A stretch of DNA of 59,190 nucleotides from assembly GCA_947624325.1 (NCBI GenBank), contig CANQJT010000009.1, forward strand, positions 1-59,190. The letters run 5' to 3'. A model generated the notes under the pieces. That model made no database searches. It was not told where the DNA came from and was given only the letters and a program-made list of their open reading frames with translations. This DNA comes from Candidatus Gastranaerophilales bacterium. Its GTDB lineage: Bacteria; Cyanobacteriota; Vampirovibrionia; Gastranaerophilales; Gastranaerophilaceae. This document shows, piece by piece, positions 1 through 9,497 of the stretch (positions are counted from its first letter, which is position 1; the number at the start of each line of letters is the position of its first letter). The position numbers were made by a program, and so were the translations under genes.

Positions 1-225
1 TGAGCTACATCATCAGCGGCACCTTTAGCACCTTCAACTACTGCTTGAGCTACATCATCAGCGGCACCTTTAGCACCTTCAACTACTGCTTGAGCTACAT
101 CATCAGCGGCACCTTTAGCACCTTCAACTACTGCTTGAGCTACATCATCAGCGGTGCCTTTAGCACCTTCAACTACTGCTTGAGCTACATCATCAGCAGC
201 ATCTTTCGCACCTTCCGTAATTGTT
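1..225 (-). repeat. 45-bp in-frame tandem repeat
   Basis: Four nearly identical 45-bp units (1-45, 46-90, 91-135, 136-180) and a degenerate fifth (181-225) lie inside the minus-strand gene. Each unit encodes 15 residues. Units 1-3 are identical; unit 4 differs at two bases and replaces Ala with Thr. The array continues beyond the left edge, so the total copy number is not visible. Confidence 0.95.
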
Positions 226-578
226 TGGGCTGTTTCAGCAGATTTTTTTGTAAATATTGATAATCCTTTTTTAGCAGTATCTGCAATTTTGTTGCCGGCT
301 TTATCTAAACCGTCAAATACTTTTTTTAGAAAATCACTTGGAACTTTGCTGCTTAATGTTTTAAATGCTCCTTTTTTTGCTGCAAAAGCAAAACTTGAAA
401 CTGCAGCCAGAACCACAGCCGTTCCTAACAATACTTTTTTCCATGCGGAATTTTTTCCTTTATCTTCTTTTATGCTTGAAGCCGCAGGAGTTTCTGTTCT
501 TGTATATGTTTGCGGTCTTGATACTAAATCATTAAAGGCTGTTGATTGTGTTGCAGAAAAACTTACTGGTGATATCAT
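1..578 (-). CDS. Repeat-bearing membrane protein with N-terminal PVSF motif (3' end missing)
   Basis: No named family is recognised. The frame starts at ATG 578-576, preceded by a textbook AAGGAGG ribosome binding site, and stays open to the left edge, so at least 192 residues are present and the C-terminus is missing. The protein begins MISPVSF, followed by a polar Ser/Thr-rich stretch, a hydrophobic segment at about residues 49-67 (VLLGTAVVLAAVSSFAFAA), a Lys-rich amphipathic stretch, and then tandem 15-residue repeats of the type AVVEGAKGAADDVAQ. The Ala/Asp-rich repeat is likely helical, resembling apolipoprotein- or LEA-like repeats. The PVSF start and the position of the hydrophobic segment match the protein at 57064-57813. 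It is divergent from the operon at 817. A membrane-anchored envelope or structural protein is plausible, but the function is unknown. Confidence 0.8.
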   Translation of the reverse strand, partial: MISPVSFSATQSTAFNDLVSRPQTYTRTETPAASSIKEDKGKNSAWKKVLLGTAVVLAAVSSFAFAAKKGAFKTLSSKVPSDFLKKVFDGLDKAGNKIADTAKKGLSIFTKKSAETAQTITEGAKDAADDVAQAVVEGAKGTADDVAQAVVEGAKGAADDVAQAVVEGAKGAADDVAQAVVEGAKGAADDVA

Positions 579-816
579 AATTACCTCCTTAATTTCTTTG
601 TACTGTCATAAAACCTATAAAGGAAAAAAGTTGTTTTATTTAACCCTAATCTTAAGAAATTGTTACATATATTTTTATGCTTTTACCATTTGAAAAATTG
701 TACTACAAAATAAAGTGTAAGTAAACTATTATAACTTTTTGGAATATTTTTTAATTAAATGTATTCTATATTAATAGAGAGAGTATTAAAAGGTCTGCGA
801 TAGAGAGTAGGTATTT

Positions 817-3438
817 ATGACAGCAGCTAATATTATGAATTTAAGTATAAATGATAAAGCACACGGATATGCAAAAATATATGCGGCATTAATTCAGGAT
901 GAATTTCAAAGAAAAAGAGCATATGCTTCAATTGTCGGTTTGTTTTCATTAGTTGATGCTTTGGAAAAGACTGATAATGAAATTCAAAAAAATATGACAA
1001 TTTTCAGAAATCCGCATTTGAATGAAAAATACGAAATTTCTGATTTATATGTTAATAATTGGCATATTGATGTCAGAATTGCCTGTGAAGGAAATAATGT
1101 TTTAGTACCAAAATGTCATTTTGATAATGATATTTTACCTGATTTTTATGCGGTTATTAAACTTGATAAAGATTTAAAGAATGCAGAATTAATCGGTTTC
1201 GCAGATACTGTAATGCTTGAAAAACAACCGTTTGATTATCATTATTATTCGGTTTCTTTTGATTCCCTAATTTCTTTTGAAGAATTTTTAGTAAAGGTTA
1301 ATAATCCTAAAATAACTAATTTCGATGAATCTGAGCATGAAAAATTCAGAAGTTTATATTTGAGTATTCTTGATGAAGAAATTAATATCGAGGATGAAAA
1401 TAAAGTATTAAAACATTTATTTGAATGTTCGGAATGCAGGAGAGAATTTTGCTGTTTTACGGGATTTGAAATGGTAAATTGTAATCTGGGCAAATATCCT
1501 GAATTATTTGAAGACAAAACACTTAACATAATAGGGGCTCAAGAAGCGGAAAATGAAAAATATGAAGGAAAAGAAGAAACCATTAAGTTTAATGAAGACC
1601 GGGAAACTCTGCAATATAATGATGAAGAAGCTCAAAGTACAGAAGAACAAACTAATGATGAAAAAGAAAATGACTCATCAGATATTCTTGATGAATTATT
1701 CAGTGATGATGAAGAGTCTTATGAACAAACCGCTGCCGATTCTTCTGATGATGTAAATATTAATCAAAAAAATAATGAAAATGAATTGGAAATTATACAA
1801 GATTCAAATAATAGTAATAACTTAGAAGAAGTAAATGATTTAATGATTAAAGAAGAATCTTCTCCTTTGGAAATAATAGGAGGGGATACAATTGACTTAC
1901 CTTCTATAGGAAGTGAAATGGATTTAATAGAGGATAATCCGGATACAAACATTACATATGTTGATGATGATAAATCTTCAGAATTAGAAATTATTGATGA
2001 TAATCCGTCATTAGAAGCAACAAATCCTGATATGAATACTGATAATTCTGAGGTGCAAAAAGTAATTGTTGATTATGATGAATATGGGGAACCCATTTAT
2101 TCATATATTACAAATGTACCGTCGGAAGATAATAAACAAGAAAATTATGATGCAGAACTCAGTGATTATGATATTTTAAATGAAGAATTTGAAACATATA
2201 ATCCTACTGAAAATTTTGATGATGACCTTATTAATATTAAAAACGGCGGAGTAAGAACTATTGAATATGTCCAAAACGAAAGTGAAGATGCTCAAACAAC
2301 TTTAAATACGCAATCTGACGAAAATGATGATATTAAAGACATTAATGAAACTGAAATAATTGAGGATTCTTCCGAAAATGAAAGTCCGGCTAAACAAGAT
2401 ATTGAAATTGAAGATTATTCTGAAAATACAACTCCTGAAATTGTATATAATGACTTAGCGGAAGAAAAATCAGAAGATGAACCTTCTGAAATTATAGAAT
2501 ATAAAGAAACAGATAACGAAACTTCTTTAGAAGAAGATACTGATACAAATCAAGAAGAAACTGAAGATGAAACTGACGGGAATGAAGAATTTGAAGAATA
2601 TTCCGAAGATGATGAAGAAAATGAGTATGAAGAATATGATGATTCACAAATTTCCGATAACAGTTCTTCTTCAAGTAAAAAGAATTTCATTTTACTATCT
2701 GCCGTTATAGGTATAATTGCAATTGCTTCAATTCTTGGCGGAGTATTGATTTCCAAAAATTCAAAATCAGCGGAACAAGCTCCTCAGATTGCACAAAATA
2801 ATGAAAATATACAGATTGAGCAGCCCCAAAATAATGATATGTTTGAGGTTTCGCAAAATGATAACCAAATGCCAAATAATCAGGACAATCCTCCGATGAA
2901 TGAAAATCCGGAAAATAATTTTAATCCCGATCAGCAAGGACAAAATCAAAATTCTGAACCTATGGTTCCTGAATCAGGCAATATAAATCCTCCTCAATTA
3001 TCGGAAAATAATTTAATTCAACCTCAGAACCCGAATACAGCTGATGCAAATCAGGCAATGACAAATGCTTTTGCTCCCGGTGCTTCTAATGTTTCTTTAA
3101 GAGGATTAAATTGGCTTTGTACTCCGCAATTATTTACGGATAACCAATTCAAATCTTATCTGCAAAATCTTGATAATATACTAAAGCTTAACGTTCGGAA
3201 AAATATTCTTAATGCTACCGATAACCCACAGAATTATAATATTTCCGTTAAGATGGCAGTTGATAATAACGGTAATCTTCTTAAAACGGTTATATCTGAT
3301 TCCAGCGGTTCGGAACAAATAGATAACATTGTGTTACAAAGTATTAATGAAACCTTCCAAGGAGAAAAATCCCCAATTCTTACTGATAGTCCGCTTAAAT
3401 CAGATAAATATTATCTAAAAGTTATAATAAAATTGTAA
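817..3438 (+). CDS. DUF1822-like / zinc anti-sigma-like / TonB-C fusion membrane protein
   Basis: This 873-residue protein joins modules not usually found together. Residues about 85-165 follow the DUF1822 pattern known from Cyanobacteria (a VLVPK start, then PDFYAV and ELIGFAD segments). A zinc-binding anti-sigma motif HxxxCxxC is seen at H200, C204 and C207. A very acidic, Asp/Glu/Asn-rich linker of about 400 residues follows, then one membrane segment at about residues 622-648, a Gln/Asn/Pro-rich stretch, and a C-terminal domain (about 795-873) resembling TonB-C (VDNNGNLLKTVISDSSGS). The anti-sigma motif would lie on the cytoplasmic side and the TonB-C-like domain in the periplasm. A sigma factor gene follows 57 bp downstream, which fits an anti-sigma role. 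The start has a weak AGTAGG site. The module calls come from pattern recognition and the role is inferred. Confidence 0.7.
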   Translation: MTAANIMNLSINDKAHGYAKIYAALIQDEFQRKRAYASIVGLFSLVDALEKTDNEIQKNMTIFRNPHLNEKYEISDLYVNNWHIDVRIACEGNNVLVPKCHFDNDILPDFYAVIKLDKDLKNAELIGFADTVMLEKQPFDYHYYSVSFDSLISFEEFLVKVNNPKITNFDESEHEKFRSLYLSILDEEINIEDENKVLKHLFECSECRREFCCFTGFEMVNCNLGKYPELFEDKTLNIIGAQEAENEKYEGKEETIKFNEDRETLQYNDEEAQSTEEQTNDEKENDSSDILDELFSDDEESYEQTAADSSDDVNINQKNNENELEIIQDSNNSNNLEEVNDLMIKEESSPLEIIGGDTIDLPSIGSEMDLIEDNPDTNITYVDDDKSSELEIIDDNPSLEATNPDMNTDNSEVQKVIVDYDEYGEPIYSYITNVPSEDNKQENYDAELSDYDILNEEFETYNPTENFDDDLINIKNGGVRTIEYVQNESEDAQTTLNTQSDENDDIKDINETEIIEDSSENESPAKQDIEIEDYSENTTPEIVYNDLAEEKSEDEPSEIIEYKETDNETSLEEDTDTNQEETEDETDGNEEFEEYSEDDEENEYEEYDDSQISDNSSSSSKKNFILLSAVIGIIAIASILGGVLISKNSKSAEQAPQIAQNNENIQIEQPQNNDMFEVSQNDNQMPNNQDNPPMNENPENNFNPDQQGQNQNSEPMVPESGNINPPQLSENNLIQPQNPNTADANQAMTNAFAPGASNVSLRGLNWLCTPQLFTDNQFKSYLQNLDNILKLNVRKNILNATDNPQNYNISVKMAVDNNGNLLKTVISDSSGSEQIDNIVLQSINETFQGEKSPILTDSPLKSDKYYLKVIIKL

Positions 3439-3495
3439 TTTGTGATATTATATTTTATTATATTGTATAGATATGTAAAATAGAGATAAAATTCT

Positions 3496-4107
3496 GTGCT
3501 GTTAGTTGAGGAACAAAGATCATTAATAGAAAAATTTGTTAAGAATGATAAAAATTTTCTTGGCAATGAAGATTTGTTTGAAGATTTTTGCAGTGAAGCA
3601 TTTCAAAAATCTTACATGGTATTTAATTCTTCTTCTAATATTACAAAAATAGAAAGTTATGTAACAAAAGTTGTTCATACATCTATCTTAAGTGTACTTA
3701 AAAATTCAGGCAGGGTCAGAAGGACATCCGAAGGCTTTATTCCGACAAAAGAAATTGTACTTCCTTCCGAAGAAATTGTCAGCCCTATACCTTCTGAAAA
3801 TCAGGTTAGTTATACTACTACTGTTTCAGGTCCGGAATTTTTTATGGATTTCCCTGATCCCAGAGAAAATGTTGAAGAAATTCTTATTACTAAAGATTGG
3901 CTTCAAAGGATTGTTGATGCTGTTTGTGTTATCCATAAAGAACGTCCTAATGAATACTATCTTAATATTTTTTATTTAAGATATGTTAAAAATTTAAAAC
4001 AGCGAGAAATAGCAGAAAGACTTGAATTATCTCAGTCAGAGGTTAGTAAACGGTTAATGCAGCTTTCTAAGCTGATAAGCAACTTTTTGGATAGAAGCAA
4101 AAGATAG
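3496..4107 (+). CDS. Sigma-70 family RNA polymerase sigma factor (ECF-like, divergent)
   Basis: A 203-residue protein with a clear sigma region 4 helix-turn-helix at about residues 140-200 (FYLRYVKNLKQREIAERL, then LSQSEVSKRLMQLSKL). This region recognises -35 promoter elements. The N-terminal half (FEDFCSEAF, ESYVTKVVHTSILSVLK) has the size and helical character of region 2 but is too divergent to assign firmly. A Pro/Ser-rich linker joins the two. The start is GTG with no strong ribosome site. The gene lies between the putative anti-sigma fusion (57 bp upstream) and the zinc-ribbon ATPase (8 bp downstream), so the three are probably co-transcribed. A region-4-only regulator that is not a true sigma factor remains possible. 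Confidence 0.75.
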   Translation: MLLVEEQRSLIEKFVKNDKNFLGNEDLFEDFCSEAFQKSYMVFNSSSNITKIESYVTKVVHTSILSVLKNSGRVRRTSEGFIPTKEIVLPSEEIVSPIPSENQVSYTTTVSGPEFFMDFPDPRENVEEILITKDWLQRIVDAVCVIHKERPNEYYLNIFYLRYVKNLKQREIAERLELSQSEVSKRLMQLSKLISNFLDRSKR

Positions 4108-4115
4108 GTTCAATT

Positions 4116-7100
4116 ATGAAGTGTCGTAAATGCGGAGCCGAAATAGCTGATAATTCTATCAGATGCAGTAGTTGCGGAATTAAAGTTAATATGGTCTGTC
4201 CTGAATGTAAAACATTAAATTCATTTGGGACATTCGTTTGTAAAACGTGCGGTTTTGAATTGCTTAAGAAATGTCCTTCTTGCAATACCGTTAATTCTTA
4301 TTCGGCTGAATTCTGCAGAAAATGCGGAGCGGAATTAAAAGAAAAAGTAAAATCCGAAAATCAACAATTAAATCAAGAATCAGAAATAGTTAACTCTTTT
4401 TCTTCTGAACTGTCAGAAGCTCAAAATAATTACACTGAAAATAATATAGAAGAACTTCAAAATATTGATAATAAAGAAAATCTAAATGAAACAGATGTTA
4501 ATACGCAGATTGATGAAACATCTCAAATTATTAAAAATCCAGAGAATAAAATCGTTGAAAATATTGAAAATAATATCCCTATAAATTCTGTTGAAAAAAA
4601 TAATCAAACATCAAACAATGATGAAATTCTTGAAGCAAGTGTTGAAATAACTCCTCTGGAAGAAATCATCGATTATGACGTTCAGGAAAGTTTAAATACG
4701 GAAAACGAAGACGATACAATTAAAATTAATGAAGAAGATTATTCTAAAATAGAAGTTCAGTCTTCAGCGGTAGAAAAAGCCGTTAAATTTATTACTTCTT
4801 CAATATCCAAACATGTTTTAGCCGTTCACGGTTCTGACGGCTGCGGTAAAACCGCTGTTTTAAAACAAACACAGCAATGCCTCTCAAAGAAAGGATTTTT
4901 ATTTTTATTCGGAAGTTGTACTCCGCTGCTTCAAATTACCAGTTTCGGTTTCTTTCAGGATGCATTTTTGCGTATAATGGGGTTCCCTCCATATACAAAC
5001 AGTTTTGATGCTTTTGTTAAAGACTTTAAAAAAAGTGCCCTTGCTGATATTTTTAATTTCTTAAATGATGAAGAACTTAACATTTTTTTAAATATTATTT
5101 ATCCTTATCAAAAAGATAAATTTGAAAATATTTTAAAAAATAAACAAATTATGTTTGAAATCTTGGAAAAAGTTATAAAATCATTTTCAATAAACAGTAA
5201 TCTTGTTATAACAATTGATAATTTTGAATTACTGGACGGAGCATCTTATGACTTTATTGTTTATATGCTTCAAAAAGGATATTTTAATAACAGATTAAAA
5301 CTCTTTGTTGCATATAAAGAAGATAAACAAATTCAAAGCTACTTTGATATGACAAAACTTTCAGATGAAATTTTTGAAGTTATTGAAATTGAAAAATTAA
5401 ATAAGACGGAATTGCTTAAAGCTGTTAAAAGATCTCTACATATTGATATTGCTAATATTATGGATAAAGATTATTTAGATGAGATAATTAATAAATCTAA
5501 CGGTAATGCACTTAGAATTGAACAGGAAATTGCACTTCTGTTTAATTGCGGCTACATATCGGTTAATAATAACAATATAATTATTAACAGTGATAATAAA
5601 CCTTCTTCTGAGCCTGTAAGCTTTGAGCAATTGGTAAAATTAAGACTAAATTCTTTATCTCCCGTAATTAAAAATGTTCTTTTTATGTCTGCAATTATGG
5701 GTTACAGATTTGCCATAAGTATTTTAGCACCTGCTTCCGGTATTAGTGGTGATAAACTTCAGAGTATTCTTGATTATTTAAGAGAAGAATTATTCATTGA
5801 ATTTGTTGATAATTATACTTGTGAATTTAAAAGTCTTGAACTTTGGAAATTAATTTATCAGGAAGCTAAAACAGATTTACTTTATAAGGAAAATTCAGAA
5901 AAACTTTACAGCGTTTTAAATCCTTTAGTATTATCAAGTAATTTGCAGAAATTAATATCTTGTACGGGCGGTATATCCAAACAAGATGAATATTTAATAT
6001 GGCAGGAAACATCCAAAATAGCTTCCAAACTTGGTGATACCAATCTTTATATTATCTCTTTAAAACAATGCCTAAAAATAATGGAAGAAGAAAATTTTGA
6101 AAATGCAGAAGAGTTAAAGATAACTTTTTATGAACAACTTGGAAAATTATTATGTGAAAAATCGGCATTTGAAGCGGTTTCATATTTATCAAATGTTCTT
6201 GATTTTCAAATAAAAGCAGATAATATAAAAAAGATTCTTGATACGGCAAGTTATTTTATTAAAAGCTGTTATATTGCAGGTAATTATTTTGGAGTTACTG
6301 AGGCCGTAGATGCTGTTATTGCTTCCGTAAGCGGCAGAGAAACGGATATTTCGTTAAGCGAACTTGCCCTGTTAAAAACAAGAAAACTTAAAGCTTTATT
6401 TAACATAGGAAACAGTGAACAAATTATAAATCTTGTAAACGAGGAAATTATTCCGTCTATTGACAGTGATTTAGCATCAAGGCAGACTGATTCTAAATAT
6501 AAGAGTCTTTTAATTGACGGCTGGCTCTGTGCTAAATCAATTCTTGCAAAAGCTTATGCCCTGCAGGGTAATAATAAGGTATTTAGTGTTATTGCAGATT
6601 TAAGAACATTTATTGAAAAATATAATTATGATACCGATTTTTATGTTATTCAAATTAATTTAATTGAGGCATTTGCAAATACTATTGTAGGCGAGGTTAA
6701 TAAATCTAACGAAATTCTGGCTGAAATATCTTCCGTGGCGAAGTCGGGTACTATTGAATCCGAACTGTTATCTGAGTGGAACATAATTAATATAATAAAC
6801 AGAATTTTATTAAATGAAAATGAAGGCTTAAAGTCCGATTTATTTGAGCTTGCCGCATTTACAAATAATATTAATGAGCATTTTATTAAAAATATTATTA
6901 AATTAATTTTAGGTTATGTTCTTAAGCAGGAAGGTAATATAAAGAAAGCACTTGAAATATTTAATGAGGAAATAACTTATTTCGCCAAAGAAAAAGTTGC
7001 AATAGGCGCATTGCTTTCCTGGTTATTGATTGTTCAAATAACTATGGATATGGGTGATGATGAAAAAGCATTGTCTACGGCATCTAAATCACTGGAAATT

Positions 7101-7469
7101 GCTCAAAGCCCAAAAATAAATAATTATTTCTTTATAATTTATTTCCAAAAATTAATGGCTGAAATCTATATGAAAAAAGGTGATTTTAGTGCAGCAAAAA
7201 TGTATTTTGAAAAAGCCGTAACACTTGCTAAACAATACGAATTAAAATATCAAGTAGCTGAACTTTATATATCTTACGGTATTTATATGGAAGAATTTAT
7301 GAAGGTTAATACTGCCTTTACTGATGAAAATATGAATACAACAGCACAAATGTATGATAAAGCATTAAATGTTGCAAAAGAATTAAAAATAAAAAATCTG
7401 ATTGATAAAGCAAATAAATTAAAAAATGAATTTAAAACAAGTGCAAGATTAAATTCTGTTTACAAATAG
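4116..7469 (+). CDS. Zinc-ribbon AAA/STAND-type ATPase with helical repeats
   Basis: A 1117-residue protein. The N-terminus holds six CxxC pairs (C3/C6, C17/C20, C28/C31, C42/C45, C53/C56, C67/C70), enough for three zinc ribbons. A disordered Asn/Glu-rich linker runs to about residue 215. An ATPase domain follows, with a Walker A motif GSDGCGKTA at about 239-247 and a Walker B-like LVITIDNFELLD at about 363. The C-terminal 600 residues are TPR-like helices, clearest in KAYALQGNN, KKALEIFNEE and DFSAAKMYFEKA. The layout resembles the large signalling ATPases of the MalT or adenylate cyclase-associated type, but no output domain such as a LuxR HTH or cyclase is visible. It follows the sigma factor gene by 8 bp, so a scaffold or sensor role in the same regulatory circuit is likely. 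Confidence 0.75.
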   Translation: MKCRKCGAEIADNSIRCSSCGIKVNMVCPECKTLNSFGTFVCKTCGFELLKKCPSCNTVNSYSAEFCRKCGAELKEKVKSENQQLNQESEIVNSFSSELSEAQNNYTENNIEELQNIDNKENLNETDVNTQIDETSQIIKNPENKIVENIENNIPINSVEKNNQTSNNDEILEASVEITPLEEIIDYDVQESLNTENEDDTIKINEEDYSKIEVQSSAVEKAVKFITSSISKHVLAVHGSDGCGKTAVLKQTQQCLSKKGFLFLFGSCTPLLQITSFGFFQDAFLRIMGFPPYTNSFDAFVKDFKKSALADIFNFLNDEELNIFLNIIYPYQKDKFENILKNKQIMFEILEKVIKSFSINSNLVITIDNFELLDGASYDFIVYMLQKGYFNNRLKLFVAYKEDKQIQSYFDMTKLSDEIFEVIEIEKLNKTELLKAVKRSLHIDIANIMDKDYLDEIINKSNGNALRIEQEIALLFNCGYISVNNNNIIINSDNKPSSEPVSFEQLVKLRLNSLSPVIKNVLFMSAIMGYRFAISILAPASGISGDKLQSILDYLREELFIEFVDNYTCEFKSLELWKLIYQEAKTDLLYKENSEKLYSVLNPLVLSSNLQKLISCTGGISKQDEYLIWQETSKIASKLGDTNLYIISLKQCLKIMEEENFENAEELKITFYEQLGKLLCEKSAFEAVSYLSNVLDFQIKADNIKKILDTASYFIKSCYIAGNYFGVTEAVDAVIASVSGRETDISLSELALLKTRKLKALFNIGNSEQIINLVNEEIIPSIDSDLASRQTDSKYKSLLIDGWLCAKSILAKAYALQGNNKVFSVIADLRTFIEKYNYDTDFYVIQINLIEAFANTIVGEVNKSNEILAEISSVAKSGTIESELLSEWNIINIINRILLNENEGLKSDLFELAAFTNNINEHFIKNIIKLILGYVLKQEGNIKKALEIFNEEITYFAKEKVAIGALLSWLLIVQITMDMGDDEKALSTASKSLEIAQSPKINNYFFIIYFQKLMAEIYMKKGDFSAAKMYFEKAVTLAKQYELKYQVAELYISYGIYMEEFMKVNTAFTDENMNTTAQMYDKALNVAKELKIKNLIDKANKLKNEFKTSARLNSVYK

Positions 7470-9446
7470 TTATTGATAGATTTTTCTATACATGTGGTAG
7501 CTTTTGAAAACCTTTTTAACATAGTGTTTTGTTTCATCATAAGGTATATTTTCAATAAATTCATCTAAATCATCGGTATTAAACTTGGTAATCCATTTTT
7601 GCAGTGCGCCTTCGCCGCCGTTATAAGCAGCAACGACATATAAATCATTATTAAATTTATCTTTTAAATATTTTAAGTAGTTACAGCCAATATATAAGTT
7701 AACTTTCGGATTTTCTAAATCAGCCAGTGATTGAATACTCATTGATAATTTTGAACTCATATAATTAGCGGTGGAAGGCATTAATTGCATTAATCCTATT
7801 GCGTTAGATGAACTTTTTGCATGTTCGTTAAAATAGCTTTCTTCTCTTATTAAGCCTGTTATCAAAAAAGCATCAATGTTTAATTTTTGAGCGGCAATGT
7901 TAATTTCATCGGCATAATATAAAGGGTAAGCCAGTTTATAAGCCGCACTAATTAAAGGCGGTTTTACATCCATTGAGTTTATTTCATCTCTGGCAAGCAC
8001 TATTGATGCGGATTTTCTATCTTTTTTGGCTTCAAACCAGCTTTTTACGATTTTATTATTATAATCAGCATCAAGCCATAGTTCGTAATCACCCATTGAA
8101 AAGAGTGTATTTATTAATTTTAAGTCTTTGATATTTAATTGTGAAAATGAAATCGGAAATTCAAATTCTTCTTTTTGGAGCGGTAATTTTAAATTTGGAT
8201 TTGTCTGCCAAAAATCAGTTTTTTTGTTAAGTAAAAAATCTGCTCTTAAACCGTAATAATCATCAGGATATTTAGTGTTTAATTTTGATAATACGGTATT
8301 GGCTTCCTGTGTTTTGTTTAGTTTAATAAGTGTTTTAGCATACCAGAACATCATTTTTTTTGTTGATTTAACATTATTGTATGTTTTTAAGTGTTTAACA
8401 GCCAAGTCTTGCGCTAAACTATAATTTCTGTTGATATATTTATTCCAAAATAATTCCCATAGTGCTTCAGGTGCATATTCGGATGAAGGAAAATTTGTAA
8501 CAATTTCATTATATAAATTAATTGCTTTTTCTTTTGGTAAGATATCTGCTAATTTATATAGGACATAATCTTCCCCTGCAAGTTTGTGTTTTTTTATAAG
8601 TAATGACATTAAAGACCAATTTTTTATTTTGCTTCCCGGCATATAGGAGGTATATATATCATAAATTTGTTTTAAATTAGCCTTTTCAGTTTGAGCTGAA
8701 TAAGCAGTTATATCATTTTCAATTAATTTTTTTGCAATTACTTTATTTCCTGCATAATGATTAGCTAAGACAAGATAATCCCAGCAGGTATTTAACGGTA
8801 ATGTTGAAAAATATTTTAATGCTTCTTGGTATTTTTTATTTTTATAATATGTTATTCCTATAAGTTTTTTTTCATCGGCGGTTAGTTCTCTGCCGATTGA
8901 AGATAATTCTTCTGCTGCAGGTATTTCATAATTTCTGTTGCCTGTTGATGCTTCAATGTAATCTTTTAAATAATTTGCTGCTTTTTCTTTATCATTATTT
9001 TTTTCAATTATTCCCAGAAAATAATCGGCACTTGTTATTTCGTTATTTTTATTGTTTTTAACTTTTAAGAAATAGTTTTTTGCATTTTCATAATCTTTTA
9101 AATAATAATAACAACTGGCAAGATTATATTCTGCATTTTGTGCAAATATTGAATTGGGATTTTTTTCCAAAAATAATTTATATTTTAATATTGCATTAGT
9201 AAAGTCGCCCACTCTTTGGGCAGATTTTGCCTGTTTATATATTGCTGTTGTATAAAGGGGGCTTATGAATTTGATTTTTCCGAAATTGTAATATGCGTTT
9301 TGATAATCTCCGCTATTATAAAATTCAACCCCTTGTTTATAATATACAGGTGAGTTTTCGGTTATTTTGTCATTATAGATAAGAATTGCCAGTGTAGTCG
9401 GAATTATTACTATAAGACTTATTCCTATTTGTTTTAAATACTTCAT
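7470..9446 (-). CDS. Soluble lytic murein transglycosylase-like protein with TPR repeats
   Basis: A 658-residue exported or membrane-anchored protein with an N-terminal hydrophobic segment (IGISLIVIIPTTLAILIY). The middle contains TPR-like repeats (YNSGDYQNAYYNFGKI, YNLASCYYYLKDYENAKNYF). The C-terminal region, about residues 505-640, is an SLT domain. Its catalytic Glu lies in LIREESYFNEHA near residue 530, followed by AIGLMQLMPSTA and AAYNGGEGAL, the conserved active-site segments of Slt70-type enzymes. Such enzymes cleave the MurNAc-GlcNAc bond of peptidoglycan to give 1,6-anhydromuropeptides. The ATG is preceded by GGGAAT. The gene is last in the gyrB group, 51 bp after the diguanylate cyclase gene, and its stop abuts the convergent ATPase gene with no gap. 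Confidence 0.9.
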   Translation of the reverse strand: MKYLKQIGISLIVIIPTTLAILIYNDKITENSPVYYKQGVEFYNSGDYQNAYYNFGKIKFISPLYTTAIYKQAKSAQRVGDFTNAILKYKLFLEKNPNSIFAQNAEYNLASCYYYLKDYENAKNYFLKVKNNKNNEITSADYFLGIIEKNNDKEKAANYLKDYIEASTGNRNYEIPAAEELSSIGRELTADEKKLIGITYYKNKKYQEALKYFSTLPLNTCWDYLVLANHYAGNKVIAKKLIENDITAYSAQTEKANLKQIYDIYTSYMPGSKIKNWSLMSLLIKKHKLAGEDYVLYKLADILPKEKAINLYNEIVTNFPSSEYAPEALWELFWNKYINRNYSLAQDLAVKHLKTYNNVKSTKKMMFWYAKTLIKLNKTQEANTVLSKLNTKYPDDYYGLRADFLLNKKTDFWQTNPNLKLPLQKEEFEFPISFSQLNIKDLKLINTLFSMGDYELWLDADYNNKIVKSWFEAKKDRKSASIVLARDEINSMDVKPPLISAAYKLAYPLYYADEINIAAQKLNIDAFLITGLIREESYFNEHAKSSSNAIGLMQLMPSTANYMSSKLSMSIQSLADLENPKVNLYIGCNYLKYLKDKFNNDLYVVAAYNGGEGALQKWITKFNTDDLDEFIENIPYDETKHYVKKVFKSYHMYRKIYQ

Positions 9447-9497
9447 AAACTATTCCCAAAAATCCTTTATAATAACAGGATAAAACAAAGTTAATTA

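Noticed and set aside
1-225. CRISPR-like array
   Set aside because: The units are contiguous without spacers and encode a protein repeat.
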